Counted from the stretch's first letter, positions 32,587 through 41,271 are shown. The stretch is 64,000 bases of DNA from Deinococcus cellulosilyticus NBRC 106333 = KACC 11606 (GCF_007990775.1 NZ_BJXB01000025.1:23549-87548); one strand, 5' to 3'. Made by a program: numbers and translations. The notes: generated from the letters alone by a model not told the origin.

Positions 32587-34293
32587 CTACGAGTGATACG
32601 CGTTCAGCGTTCCCATAAACTCCGGTTGACTGGTCTCCAGGCCATGGCGGGTGAGCACACCGATCAGTTCTCGCTTCAGATCTGTGATCCCCTCTCCAGT
32701 CAGGGCAGAGACCGCCAGACCCGAGTAACGGTGTTTCAGATCCTCCAGCCGTTCCTGTGAGGCCTGATCTGCTTTATTGAGCACCACCAGCACGGGAATG
32801 TCTGTAAGTTCGAGCTCTTTCAGGATGTTCTGCACAGACTGGAACTTGATCTCAAAGTCAGGGGCACTGGCATCCAGCACGTGCATGAGCAGGTTGGCAT
32901 CGCCAATTTCTTCCAGCGTGGCCTTGAAGGCACGGGCCAGGTCCTTTGGCAGGTCGCGAATGAATCCCACGGTGTCGGTCAGAATCACCTGACCGTAGTT
33001 CTGCAGGAACACCTGACGGCTTGTGGGTCGCAATGTGGCGAACAGCTTGTTCTCGGCGAGCACTTTCTTGTCTTCCTTCTGGTTGAGGAGAGCATTGAGG
33101 AGGGTGCTCTTGCCAGCGTTGGTGTATCCCACAATGCCCACCACCGGAATGCGGTTTCTGGCACGGGCCTTGCGGCGTTCTTCACGCCTGCGGGAGAGTT
33201 CTTCAATCTGGTGGTCGAGTTCGGAAATCCGGTCGTTGATGTAACGGCGGTCCAGCTCGAGTTTGGTTTCCCCCGGACCACGTGTCCCGATGGCTCCACC
33301 TGCAGAGCCCCCTGAACCCCCGATCCTGGAAAGCTGGGTGCCTTTCCCAAGCAGGCGAGGCTTCATGTAACGCAGTTGCGCCAGTTCCACCTGCAGCTTG
33401 GATTCTGTACCACTGGCATGCAGGGCAAAGATGTCCAGGATGAGCTGGGTGCGGTCCAGAATCTTCAGATTGGTGACGTTCTCGATCTCTCTGGCCTGTG
33501 CAGGAGAGAGTTCCTGCCCAAAGATGATCATGCTCGCATCCAGGTGGTAGGCGCGGGAGGTGAGTTCCTCCAGCTTCCCTTTGCCGATCACGCTTGAGGG
33601 GTTGAGGTGCTTGCGGAACACCAGTTCCTTGTGCACCACCACAGCACCCGCAGTGCGGGCAAGTTCACTGAGCTCTGCAAGGCGGTCCTCGGCGTCGAAT
33701 TCACCAGAGTCCACCTGCACCAGCAGAGCACGCTCTGCGTCTTTCTTCTGGGTTTTGAGTTCCCGGAAGCGGGCAAACTCCTCTTCCAGAGCCCGAACCT
33801 GACCTTGCAGGTCCCAGTCTTCGAGTTCATGGACGGTCTGGGGGGCCAGGATGCGCCAGTCTTCCTCTTCCATCACCGAGTTGGGTGGGGTGAGGTGGGC
33901 CACATGGGCTTTACCGGGCAAACCGTCTTTGACTTCAATGGCACAGATCGCATCCAGGCGGTTTAAAAACAGCGTGGACAGATCGGATTTGCTTAAGGCT
34001 CCACCTCTGGGGTGGGTGTGCACCAGATGGAAACCGGAAAGGCGGTTTTCACTGTGCTTGACAGGGGGCAGGTCGGTGTTGGCCGCATCTCCCACCGAGA
34101 CGGTCAGGACGTGACCGCGACGGTCGATGACCACTGCAACTTCGCGCCGCATGTCCGTGCTGAGTTCACTCATGGCACGGGCGAGTTCGGGGGTGACCAC
34201 CATTCCGGGGGGCACCTTGCGGCGGTAAAGGTTGGAAAGAAGCTTGACCTGGTTGGTTTTCAGACCCTGTAGATTGCCGTGTACTTTCTCTAT
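32587..34293 (-). CDS. hflX: Ribosome-associated GTPase HflX (apparent ATA start)
   Basis: Splits stalled 70S ribosomes after stress. 568 residues, the long-form HflX: N-terminal extension with HLVHTHPRGG, HflX domain (LAELSELARTAGAVVV onward), GTPase with GYTNAGKSTLLNAL, DTVGF and NKAD. The first ATG/GTG/TTG in frame is GTG 34215, but homologous sequence continues 26 residues upstream (EKVHGNLQGLK ... LYRRK) to an ATA at 34291-34293, 8 nt after GGAGG (34302-34306). Long-form HflX proteins usually begin MEKxxGN, so ATA is the probable start. Confidence 0.9.
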   Translation of the reverse strand: MEKVHGNLQGLKTNQVKLLSNLYRRKVPPGMVVTPELARAMSELSTDMRREVAVVIDRRGHVLTVSVGDAANTDLPPVKHSENRLSGFHLVHTHPRGGALSKSDLSTLFLNRLDAICAIEVKDGLPGKAHVAHLTPPNSVMEEEDWRILAPQTVHELEDWDLQGQVRALEEEFARFRELKTQKKDAERALLVQVDSGEFDAEDRLAELSELARTAGAVVVHKELVFRKHLNPSSVIGKGKLEELTSRAYHLDASMIIFGQELSPAQAREIENVTNLKILDRTQLILDIFALHASGTESKLQVELAQLRYMKPRLLGKGTQLSRIGGSGGSAGGAIGTRGPGETKLELDRRYINDRISELDHQIEELSRRREERRKARARNRIPVVGIVGYTNAGKSTLLNALLNQKEDKKVLAENKLFATLRPTSRQVFLQNYGQVILTDTVGFIRDLPKDLARAFKATLEEIGDANLLMHVLDASAPDFEIKFQSVQNILKELELTDIPVLVVLNKADQASQERLEDLKHRYSGLAVSALTGEGITDLKRELIGVLTRHGLETSQPEFMGTLNAYHS

Positions 34294-34306
34294 GGTCGTA
34301 TCCTCC
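34291..34306 (-). promoter_or_regulatory. Shine-Dalgarno and ATA start codon of hflX
   Basis: CCTCC at 34302-34306 (GGAGG on the minus strand), 8-nt spacer, ATA at 34293-34291 followed by GAG AAA GTA. Same geometry as the infC ATT start. No standard start codon lies within the spacing window. Confidence 0.65.
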
Positions 34307-34703
34307 GACAGAAACGAGCAGTCTCCCTCCCGAGAGATTCAGGGGAGGTGGTTCATGGCCGTGATCTGCATTGCTTAAATCATATTTTAACACCACTGAT
34401 GGAGGCACTTCGGAAGGTATGTCCCAGTCCTGCTTTAGGCCAGATTTGGTCTCTTCTCACCTGCCTTATGAAGCGAGACAGGCCGTGTGTGGCAGCAAGG
34501 AGGGGGTGTGATCTCAAATCCGAATGTTGTCCATGGTGATTTCATGGTGCACCCCTTTAAATTTCCAGGCATCCGCTTTATTGCCTAAGACAAATGCAAT
34601 GTGATCCTCTACACTGTGGTCATCACAGGCCAGGCCCCTCCCTTTTCAAGAGGTCTGGCATTGCAGCTGAGAGACACTCAGGCCTGCAAGAGGAGGTGGT
34701 GCA
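34307..34703. other. Non-coding region between hflX and the RIO1 locus
   Basis: Divergent promoter region. TACACT at about 34609-34614 sits inside an inverted repeat TGTGAT ... ATCACA (about 34599-34626), a possible operator. No gene recognised before 34704. Confidence 0.5.
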
Positions 34704-34784
34704 ATGGGCATCTACAACACGACTGTTTTCACTGTTAACGGCCAACTGTTTGGAGCCTTTTCACCCCTGCAGCCCTCCGCCTGA
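34704..34784 (+). CDS. Candidate 26-residue ORF upstream of the RIO1 kinase
   Basis: Begins MGIYNTTVFTVNGQLFG and ends SPLQPSA. AGGAGG at 34691-34696 is 7 nt before the ATG, as strong a site as any in the window. It ends 94 nt before the RIO1 start. It could be a small protein or a regulatory leader peptide. Too short for similarity-based support. Confidence 0.4.
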   Translation: MGIYNTTVFTVNGQLFGAFSPLQPSA

Positions 34785-34878
34785 GCCTGTTTTCATTCAC
34801 CAGTGCGTAAAAATCGCCTGACTGTGAAGACAGCAGGATCAAGTTGATGTGGAGGTCTGCACCCAAGGAGCATTCCTC

Positions 34879-35706
34879 TTGCGTTATGACGATTACCCCG
34901 ACACCCGGGAAAAATTCAGAAAAAACAACGTCCGCAAAATTTCCAGCAAACGCCGCATTTCCGACCTGACCGAACACAAGGAGAAGAACACCTCTCTGGA
35001 CAAGTTCGCAGACCCTGCCTTGCAGGAGCTCTTCGAGCGCGGGTTCATTCAGGACGTGATCTGGCAGCTTCAACAGGGCAAGGAAGCCACCGTGTATGTC
35101 GCCACCTCCGAGCAGGGTCTGGTGGCTGTGAAGGTCTATGCTGACATCCGTGCCCGTTCCTTCAAAAACGACAGCCTGTACCGTGAAGGGCGTTACATCG
35201 GAGATGCCCGCATCGAGAAGGCCATTCAGGACCGCACCAACGCCGGCATCAACGCCCAGCTGGTGCTGTGGGTGGAGCAGGAATTCATGGAACTGCATTC
35301 CCTGCACCACAATGGCATCGCTGTGCCAAAGCCCATTGCCCGCAACGCCAACGTGATCATCATGGAGTTCATCGGGACGGAAGATGGGGCCGCACCTCGC
35401 CTTTCAGACCTGCATCTCTCAAAAGAGGACGCCAGGAGCGCCTTTGAACAGGCAAAACACATCCTGATGGGCTTTGCAAAACTGGGCCGGGTGCATGGAG
35501 ACTTCTCCACCTTCAACCTGCTGTGGCATGAAGGGAAAGTGTACGCCATCGACTTCCCCCAGATGATCCGTTTCCGGGAGAACCCGCAGGCTGAAATCCT
35601 GCTCAGACGGGACATCCGGGGGCTCTTGAAAACCTTCCACAAACTGGGCATTGTGGCCGAAGAAGAGGCCCTGTACCGCGAAGTGCTGCGTCAGGTTCCC
35701 AGATAA
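34879..35706 (+). CDS. RIO1-family atypical serine/threonine kinase
   Basis: About 275 residues. RIO kinases act in ribosome biogenesis in archaea and eukaryotes; the bacterial role is not established. Seen: glycine-poor ATP loop GKEATVYVAT with VAVKVY, catalytic loop HGDFSTFNLL and metal motif IDFPQM. The start is taken as TTG at 34879 because AAGGAG (34865-34870) is 8 nt upstream; a GTG at 34849 gives ten more residues but has no good ribosome site. A possible small ORF precedes it and a hairpin terminator follows. Confidence 0.88.
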   Translation: MRYDDYPDTREKFRKNNVRKISSKRRISDLTEHKEKNTSLDKFADPALQELFERGFIQDVIWQLQQGKEATVYVATSEQGLVAVKVYADIRARSFKNDSLYREGRYIGDARIEKAIQDRTNAGINAQLVLWVEQEFMELHSLHHNGIAVPKPIARNANVIIMEFIGTEDGAAPRLSDLHLSKEDARSAFEQAKHILMGFAKLGRVHGDFSTFNLLWHEGKVYAIDFPQMIRFRENPQAEILLRRDIRGLLKTFHKLGIVAEEEALYREVLRQVPR

Positions 35707-35716
35707 TGCCTGATCC

Positions 35717-35757
35717 ATGATCCCTCTCCTGCTGCAATGGAGAGGGGTCATGTTCTT
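35717..35757 (+). terminator. Terminator after the RIO1 kinase gene
   Basis: A 13-bp stem ATGATCCCTCTCC/GGAGAGGGGTCAT (one G-T) followed by GTTCTTT. Confidence 0.7.
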
Positions 35758-35827
35758 TGGTGGAATCTCATGAAAGAAATCCGCTGCAGGCAAACATCTA
35801 CACCACCTGTCACCTCAGCATTTTCTC

Positions 35828-35858
35828 TTCACGAAAACGCTTTCATGTGATGTAAAAT
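35828..35858 (+). promoter_or_regulatory. Promoter with LacI-type operator before the glycosidase gene
   Basis: TTCACG at 35828-35833 and TAAAAT at 35853-35858 (19-bp spacer). Between them GAAAACGCTTTC (35833-35844) has the central CG palindrome of LacI/GalR-family operators and is close to a cre site. Sugar-responsive repression of the downstream glycosidase is inferred. Confidence 0.55.
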
Positions 35859-35877
35859 GGGTTTCAAAGGAAAACCC

Positions 35878-37161
35878 ATGCCCAGAAAACCTCTGAATCC
35901 GATCAAGACGGCTGCTGTCTCTCTTGGCCTGCTGCTCAGCAGCATGAGTTTGGCCCAGGCCGTGACCTTCCAGCTCGAAAACGCTGGCACGACCCTTCAC
36001 CCCGATCAGGTGCGGGGGTACAACTTCGGCAACTTCATGAATGTGGTGGAATTCCTCAAGGACTTCCAGAACCTGCAACCTGCAGTGATCCGCTTTCCCG
36101 CAGGAAACATCGGGGATGAGCGCAATTTTCTGGAAGCAGATTTTGCGGGCCTGAAGAACAACTGGCTGCTGCTGCAGAAACCCAAAGTGGTGATCCAGAC
36201 CCGTGTTTTTGCAAGGCCCGATGAAAAAGGTGCCCTGAACACTCCAGAAGATGCCGCCAACATGGTCAGGGCACTCCAGGCTGCAGAAATTCCTGTGTGG
36301 TACTGGGAAATCGGCAACGAGCCTGACCTGTATTCTGTGAACCGGGGCGACCCCAGCTGGACCCCTGAAAAGTACTGTGACACCTTCCGTGCCCAGCGGG
36401 AAGCCATGCTGAAAGTCGATCCCACCATCAAGTTCGTGGGGCCCAGCATCTCCGGAGCAGGGAACCGCTTCTTTGTGGAAGGCTTTGTGAAGAAATGTGG
36501 GGACATCGTGGATGTGCTGAGCTGGCACCAGTACCCCACCGACGGCACGGCCACAGATGAAGCCGCTCTTGCCAGCGTTCAGGGGGTCAGTGATGATCTG
36601 GAGTTCTACAAGAACCTCTGGAAAGACCCCGTGCGCAACCCTCTGGGACACCAGCGCAAGATCGAACTGGGCATGACCGAACTGGGCCTCAGCTGGCGCT
36701 CTCCCAGCTACCGTCACCTGGCCGATCAGGTGGCTGCACTGTGGGCCACCGAAACCATCCTGCGCCTGGCCGAGGGAGGCATGACCCTGATCAATTACTT
36801 CTCCCTGCAGGGCACCCAGGGTCACGGTCTGATCGGGGACGATTACACCTACCGCCCCACCTTCTATTCTTTCAACCTGATCAAGGACTTTTATGGCAAC
36901 AGCCTGAAAGTGACGACCAGCAACCCTGCCCTGTGGCCCCATGCAGTGGAAAGGGACGGCAAACTGCAACTGCTGGTCATGAACACCAGCACTGCACCGA
37001 TTGCTGCCAGCACCGATCTGGCAGGCTGGAAACTGTCTGAAGCTGTGGGATTCACCGAAAAAACAGTGAAAGACGAAGAGGACCTGGTCCAGTTCCCCCT
37101 GAACAGCACACTGGATCTGCCTGCAAGGTCTTTTGTGAAACTGACCTACCAGAAACCCTGA
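35878..37161 (+). CDS. Secreted TIM-barrel glycoside hydrolase
   Basis: 427 residues. Signal peptide MPRKPLNPIKTAAVSLGLLL..AQA. The WYWEIGNEPD segment (about residue 150) carries the Asn-Glu acid/base pair of clan GH-A, and MTELGLSW (about 265) offers the nucleophile Glu, so a retaining exo- or endo-glycosidase of the GH39/GH51/GH79-like group is likely. A C-terminal beta domain begins near residue 345. The ATG at 35857 overlaps the -10 box, so 35878 (with AAAGGA upstream) is preferred. Monocistronic. Confidence 0.82.
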   Translation: MPRKPLNPIKTAAVSLGLLLSSMSLAQAVTFQLENAGTTLHPDQVRGYNFGNFMNVVEFLKDFQNLQPAVIRFPAGNIGDERNFLEADFAGLKNNWLLLQKPKVVIQTRVFARPDEKGALNTPEDAANMVRALQAAEIPVWYWEIGNEPDLYSVNRGDPSWTPEKYCDTFRAQREAMLKVDPTIKFVGPSISGAGNRFFVEGFVKKCGDIVDVLSWHQYPTDGTATDEAALASVQGVSDDLEFYKNLWKDPVRNPLGHQRKIELGMTELGLSWRSPSYRHLADQVAALWATETILRLAEGGMTLINYFSLQGTQGHGLIGDDYTYRPTFYSFNLIKDFYGNSLKVTTSNPALWPHAVERDGKLQLLVMNTSTAPIAASTDLAGWKLSEAVGFTEKTVKDEEDLVQFPLNSTLDLPARSFVKLTYQKP

Positions 37162-37174
37162 CCTTCCTTGAAAA

Positions 37175-37207
37175 CACAGGACCTGCTTTTCAAGGGCAGA
37201 TCCTGTG
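37175..37207. terminator. Hairpin between convergent genes
   Basis: CACAGGA(C)CTGC/GCAG(A)TCCTGTG with a loop of TTTTCAAGG. No strong T-run; probably ends both neighbours. Confidence 0.5.
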
Positions 37208-37212
37208 TGGCT

Positions 37213-38136
37213 TCATTCTGGAAGCCAGTTGCCTCCACACACAAACAGCGCCAGACGTTCAGGCAGGTGGAAATGTTCCAGCACAGCGGCCAGTGGGAGT
37301 GCTGCTGTGGGCTCCACCACCTGTTTCAGGTGTCGCATCATCAGGTGCTGGGCCTGCAAGATGGTTTCCTCCTGCACGGTCAGGATGTCATCCACCAGAC
37401 GCTGCATCACCGGAAAAGTCAACACACCAGGAGACATTGGGCGCACTGCGTCTGCCAGGGTCTCTGGTGGAGCAGCAAGCGAGACCCTTCTTCCAGCACG
37501 GAGGCTCTGCTGGGCGTCATTGCCAAGCTCTGGTTCGACGCCAATCACCTGGGTGTCAGGCCACAGGCTCTTGAGGACCGTGGCGATGCCACTGATCATG
37601 CCCCCTCCACCCACAGCCACCAGAACGGCATCTGGAGCCTCCATCTGGCCTATGAGTTCCAGGGCCTGCGTGCCCTGGCCGGCCATCACCTGCAGGTTTT
37701 CATAGGCATGGATGAAAGTGAACCCGGTCTGGTCCATGAGCTCCTGCACCTTCTGATCGGCATTCAGGTGGGTCACGCCTGCATCCACCACCGTGGCCCC
37801 ATATGAACGCACCGCCTGCTTTTTGACCTCGCTGGCATCCTCATACATCACCACCGTGCAGGGAAGGCCCAGGGTGCGTGCAGCAAAAGCCACCCCCTGT
37901 GCATGGTTGCCACTGGAACGGGTCAAGAGGCCACGGGGAGCCTGGAGTTGCAGGGCGGCATTCATGGCTCCCCTGACCTTGAAGCTCCCGGTCTTCTGCA
38001 GGTGCTCTGCTTTGAAGAACAGCTTCCTGCCACACAGCAGGTTGAGGGTCTCAGAGGACAGCACAGGTGTGCGGTGCACATGGGGCTTCAGGCGTAGAGC
38101 AGCTTCCTGGATGTCTTGCAAGCGGATGGTTTCCAA
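37213..38136 (-). CDS. PLP-dependent serine/threonine dehydratase
   Basis: 307 residues, fold-type II PLP enzyme. Lys in GSFKVRGA forms the Schiff base; SSGNHAQGVA and GGGGMISG bind cofactor and its phosphate. Without a regulatory ACT domain it matches catabolic threonine dehydratases and serine racemases. TTG start with GAGGT 5 nt upstream. A LysR gene is divergent from it, which suggests it is the regulated target. Confidence 0.88.
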   Translation of the reverse strand: METIRLQDIQEAALRLKPHVHRTPVLSSETLNLLCGRKLFFKAEHLQKTGSFKVRGAMNAALQLQAPRGLLTRSSGNHAQGVAFAARTLGLPCTVVMYEDASEVKKQAVRSYGATVVDAGVTHLNADQKVQELMDQTGFTFIHAYENLQVMAGQGTQALELIGQMEAPDAVLVAVGGGGMISGIATVLKSLWPDTQVIGVEPELGNDAQQSLRAGRRVSLAAPPETLADAVRPMSPGVLTFPVMQRLVDDILTVQEETILQAQHLMMRHLKQVVEPTAALPLAAVLEHFHLPERLALFVCGGNWLPE

Positions 38137-38227
38137 AGTGGACCTCTTTCTTAGACAGAGAAGTGGGTTCTGCAGGATGTCCAGATCAGACTGCAGCTGA
38201 AATCAAAGGTGAGAAGCCTGTCAACAC

Positions 38228-38258
38228 AGGCCAGGAAGTGCTGCAGATGTCCTGGCCT
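38228..38258. promoter_or_regulatory. Operator-like inverted repeat at the lysR promoter
   Basis: AGGCCAGGA at 38228-38236 and TCCTGGCCT at 38250-38258, perfect over 9 bp. The right arm touches the TAAACT -10 box (38258-38263). Likely binding site of the LysR protein for autorepression and divergent activation. Confidence 0.6.
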
Positions 38259-38269
38259 AAACTGAAAAG

Positions 38270-39202
38270 ATGAAACTGTACCAGCTGCGGGCCCTTGTTG
38301 CAGTGGCAGACACCGGAAGCCTGTCCAGAGCTGCACAGCGGTTGCAGGTCTCCCAGTCTTCGATCAGTGAGGCCATTCAGGCCCTGGAGCGGCACCACCA
38401 GAACCAGCTTGTGGCCCGTGGTTCTCAGGGGTCCCGCATGACTCCACTCGGAGCCCAGGTGGTGAAGCATGCCCGTGTGGCCTTGCAAGCCCTGGACAGC
38501 ATCGATCAGGAGGTGGCCCTGCATTCCGGCCAGTTGCAGGGGGTCTTGCGCATTTCCACCTTTCGCAGCATCACCAGTCAGCTCATGCCTGCAGTGATGG
38601 CCCGGCTGAAACAACTGCACTCTGGCATCCAGCTGGACCTGATGGAGTGCACCATCTGTTATGAAGAAACCCTGCTTGCCCCTCTGCATGAAGGAAAAGC
38701 CGATCTGGCCTTCATCCCAAATGGTGAAGCCGCAGGGCTGGATGCCTGGACCATCCTGCAAGATCCCTTTGTGGCCCTGGTGCCTGAAAGCTGGAGCCTG
38801 CGAGAACGTCTGCATCCTGCAGATCTGCAAGGCAGGGTGCTGATCACCACCAGAGACTGTGACTGCACCCTGCGCATCGAAAGGTACCTGCTTGAGCACC
38901 AGATCAAGCCTGCTGAAACCATCCGTGTGCAAGAGGACCTCACCATGTACAACATGGTCCGGGAGGGCATCGGAGCGTGCCTCACGGGTCGCTTTGCCCT
39001 GGATTATCAGCCTGCACACACCAGGGTTCTGCCACTGGCCTGTGCGCTGCACCGCAACATCCGTCTGGTCCTGCGTCCAGAGGGACGGGATGTTCCCATC
39101 ATCCAGCAGTTTCTGCAGGTCTTCCAGACCGTCCTGAACGACGCTCCTTTTGCTGTGCTGGAACGGTCCTCTGCTGCACTGGAAATGCACTTCAGACCCT
39201 GA
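38270..39202 (+). CDS. LysR-family transcriptional regulator
   Basis: 310 residues: N-terminal winged helix-turn-helix (about 1-60, LSRAAQRLQVSQSSISEAI), a linker helix and a periplasmic-binding-like effector domain. Divergent from the dehydratase gene, so an amino-acid or keto-acid ligand is likely. TAAACT ends 6 nt before the ATG. The effector region contains a CTICYEE segment and two further Cys (RDCDC), unusual and possibly redox-sensitive. Confidence 0.9.
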   Translation: MKLYQLRALVAVADTGSLSRAAQRLQVSQSSISEAIQALERHHQNQLVARGSQGSRMTPLGAQVVKHARVALQALDSIDQEVALHSGQLQGVLRISTFRSITSQLMPAVMARLKQLHSGIQLDLMECTICYEETLLAPLHEGKADLAFIPNGEAAGLDAWTILQDPFVALVPESWSLRERLHPADLQGRVLITTRDCDCTLRIERYLLEHQIKPAETIRVQEDLTMYNMVREGIGACLTGRFALDYQPAHTRVLPLACALHRNIRLVLRPEGRDVPIIQQFLQVFQTVLNDAPFAVLERSSAALEMHFRP

Positions 39203-39356
39203 GACCCCTGCCATCTTTCCCCTCCTGCTTCTGAACTTCAGCCTAGTCTGCAACAGACCTGGAAACCATCGGGGGTGGTGTTCAGATGGAAGCAGGGGAT
39301 CGGCAACACCTGTACCCTGCAAACTGCGCCCTGATGGCTGCCCTACAATGCAGAGC

Positions 39357-40283
39357 ATGCGCATTATGGGAATTGATGTGTCACCTGACCTCCTGAACCG
39401 CTGGAGGAACATTTTTGTTTTTCCAGATGAACCTGTTTTCTTCACTGAAACTTCGCTGGAACTGGGAAAGGACCTTCAGCCCCAGCCCAGAACCCGCCGG
39501 GGAGACCTCAATTATGCGGATGCCTACCAGACCTACCATGTGGGAGCACACGCAAGTCATCTGGCCTGCTGTCTGCCTGAGGCCATACGCCACCATGCAC
39601 ACCACAACAAGATCATGCAGGTTCAGCATGAACTGGGCAGAGGCCAGATTTACACGCTGGCATGGGTGGAGCAGCTTTTTGGAAGCCTTCCTGCACCTCT
39701 AATACAGGATGTCTTTGAGACCTCACAGGGAAAGCATGTGGCCCTGAGGCACGACGCATGGCACAACCTGACCCCTGAAGAGCAAAACATCTGGATGTCC
39801 GCCTGCATCGAGCAAGACCGTGAAAGCTGCCTCTCCTCCACCCTGCCAGAGGCCCTCTGGGAAAAGATTGCCCTCCACTGTGGACCACATGTGCGTGCCC
39901 TGGCAGGTACCTTCAGTGCTGAGAGCGGCCCCAACTGCCTGGCCACCACTCTGGCTCCCCTGTTGCATGGGCAGGCTGAGGTCTCAGAGGTGCAAAACAC
40001 CTGGCTGCATCCAGAGCCTTTCCTGTCCGGTCTCCACGCTGCAGGTTTTCATCCCACAGAAACACCTCCAGAGTTCCCTGATCCTTGCAGTGTTCTGGTT
40101 TTTCTGGACCCAAAAGGCAACCTGCAGCATGCCTGCCTGTACCTTGCAGAAGGTCTGGTGCTGAACAAAGACGCCCAGGGCTGGTTCACCCCCAGACAGG
40201 TCCGGACCCTGGACTCCATTCTGAAATCCTGGTTGCATCCGGGATGGACCCTGCAGGCCTATCGCAAAGCGGAACGTGCATGA
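39357..40283 (+). CDS. Unknown protein with possible papain-like Cys/His pair
   Basis: 308 residues, no signal peptide. Histidine-rich middle part (HAHHNK). The segment GPNCLATTLAPLL followed about 50 residues later by NLQHACLYL resembles the Cys and His blocks of NlpC/P60-like or transglutaminase-like peptidases, but the similarity is weak and may be chance. TACAAT at 39344-39349 ends 7 nt before the ATG, supporting this start (the in-frame ATG at 39348 overlaps the box). Confidence 0.65.
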   Translation: MRIMGIDVSPDLLNRWRNIFVFPDEPVFFTETSLELGKDLQPQPRTRRGDLNYADAYQTYHVGAHASHLACCLPEAIRHHAHHNKIMQVQHELGRGQIYTLAWVEQLFGSLPAPLIQDVFETSQGKHVALRHDAWHNLTPEEQNIWMSACIEQDRESCLSSTLPEALWEKIALHCGPHVRALAGTFSAESGPNCLATTLAPLLHGQAEVSEVQNTWLHPEPFLSGLHAAGFHPTETPPEFPDPCSVLVFLDPKGNLQHACLYLAEGLVLNKDAQGWFTPRQVRTLDSILKSWLHPGWTLQAYRKAERA

Positions 40284-40287
40284 AAGA

Positions 40288-40311
40288 AACCGCCCAGAGT
40301 TCTGGGCGGTT
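40288..40311. terminator. Hairpin between convergent genes
   Basis: AACCGCCCAGA/TCTGGGCGGTT, 11 bp with a 2-nt loop; short T/A flanks on both sides. Confidence 0.65.
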
Positions 40312-40325
40312 GAGTGTGGGTGGGT

Positions 40326-40463
40326 TTAACGTCTGTTGCGTTTGATGGGCACAGTGGCTCGCATCGGAGCCGGACGGGAGTTGTTCTGGTCCAGAGCTTT
40401 GAACCCGAGGTAAAATGCGTAGATCGCAAGAGCAGAGAGCAGCAGAAGCAGCAGGGTCACCAT
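40326..40463 (-). CDS. Small single-span membrane protein (45 residues)
   Basis: Begins MVTLLLLLLSALAIYAFYLG, a membrane helix, then a polar and basic tail ending PIKRNRR. GGGAGGTGAGGT stands directly before the ATG. Short but with good coding signals. A hairpin follows its stop. No family recognised. Confidence 0.55.
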   Translation of the reverse strand: MVTLLLLLLSALAIYAFYLGFKALDQNNSRPAPMRATVPIKRNRR

Positions 40464-40607
40464 ACCTCACCTCCCGGTGAAAGAACTCGTGTGGTTAACC
40501 CATCTTACCAGCCTGCGCCGCTGAATCAAGCCTGAAATCTGGGCCTCAACGCGCCATTGGGGCCAAAAAGAGCACACCTGTGCAATACACTTTTAGATCC
40601 CAGCAGA

Positions 40608-41192
40608 TCACAGCTTCACACCCAGCAACTTGCCAAGTTTGCTTCTGTGCGGCTCCGGGTACACCACAATGAATTCGCGTGAGTACAGGTCTCCCCACAG
40701 GGTCTCAAAAGTCTTGTAGCTGATGGTGGCATTGGGCGCATAGTACGGATCATTGATGTAAAAGACCTTCTGGCCATCATCAAATCCCGTCACAATCCTG
40801 AAGTGAGGCACCTCCCCGGGTTTGTTCAGGTACTGCAGGACCAGAACCGGATATCCAGCCTTGACCAGCACTTTGATGTGCCCTGCAGCCCCATTCTGGA
40901 AACGTTGCGCCCGCAGACCGAAAGGTTTCACATAGGGATCGATCACATCGGCCCGCATGTAACACCGGGGGCAGGCCTTGAGGGTCTGGGAGATCTTCGT
41001 CTGGTTGATGTACACCCCGTAATAGGACAGCAGCGACGACAGGGCCTGAGGGCCACAATTGTTGTAGGTCTGTTTGCTCCAGGTCAGTCCTCTTGCGAGA
41101 TGAACCGCTTTGGTGGAAGGCTGGGTGGCTGCACTTTTCGCTGAAGCAACTGGCAACAGAAACAGCAGCAAGAGAAGAAGAAACCGTTGCAT
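40608..41192 (-). CDS. Secreted C39-like cysteine peptidase
   Basis: 194 residues. Signal peptide (MQRFLLLLLLFLLPVASA), then a papain-like C39 domain: NNCGPQALSSLLSYYG with the nucleophile Cys, PHFRIVTGF with His, and INDP with the third catalytic residue. Stand-alone C39-like proteins are extracellular and their substrates unknown. TATGAT at 41201-41206 on the minus strand ends 8 nt before the ATG. Confidence 0.85.
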   Translation of the reverse strand: MQRFLLLLLLFLLPVASAKSAATQPSTKAVHLARGLTWSKQTYNNCGPQALSSLLSYYGVYINQTKISQTLKACPRCYMRADVIDPYVKPFGLRAQRFQNGAAGHIKVLVKAGYPVLVLQYLNKPGEVPHFRIVTGFDDGQKVFYINDPYYAPNATISYKTFETLWGDLYSREFIVVYPEPHRSKLGKLLGVKL

Positions 41193-41271
41193 TTGTCACC
41201 ATCATAGGGTGAGATATCACACAAGAAAATCACCTGTTGCGTGAAATGGGGCACATGTATAAATGCAGGTA

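Noticed and set aside
34599..34626. Crp-type site TGTGA ... TCACA.
   Set aside because: The half-sites are separated by far more than the 6 bp of Crp sites; kept only as a generic inverted repeat.
35815..36969. A 384-residue open frame antisense to the glycosidase.
   Set aside because: Shadow frame; the + strand product has a signal peptide and glycosidase motifs.
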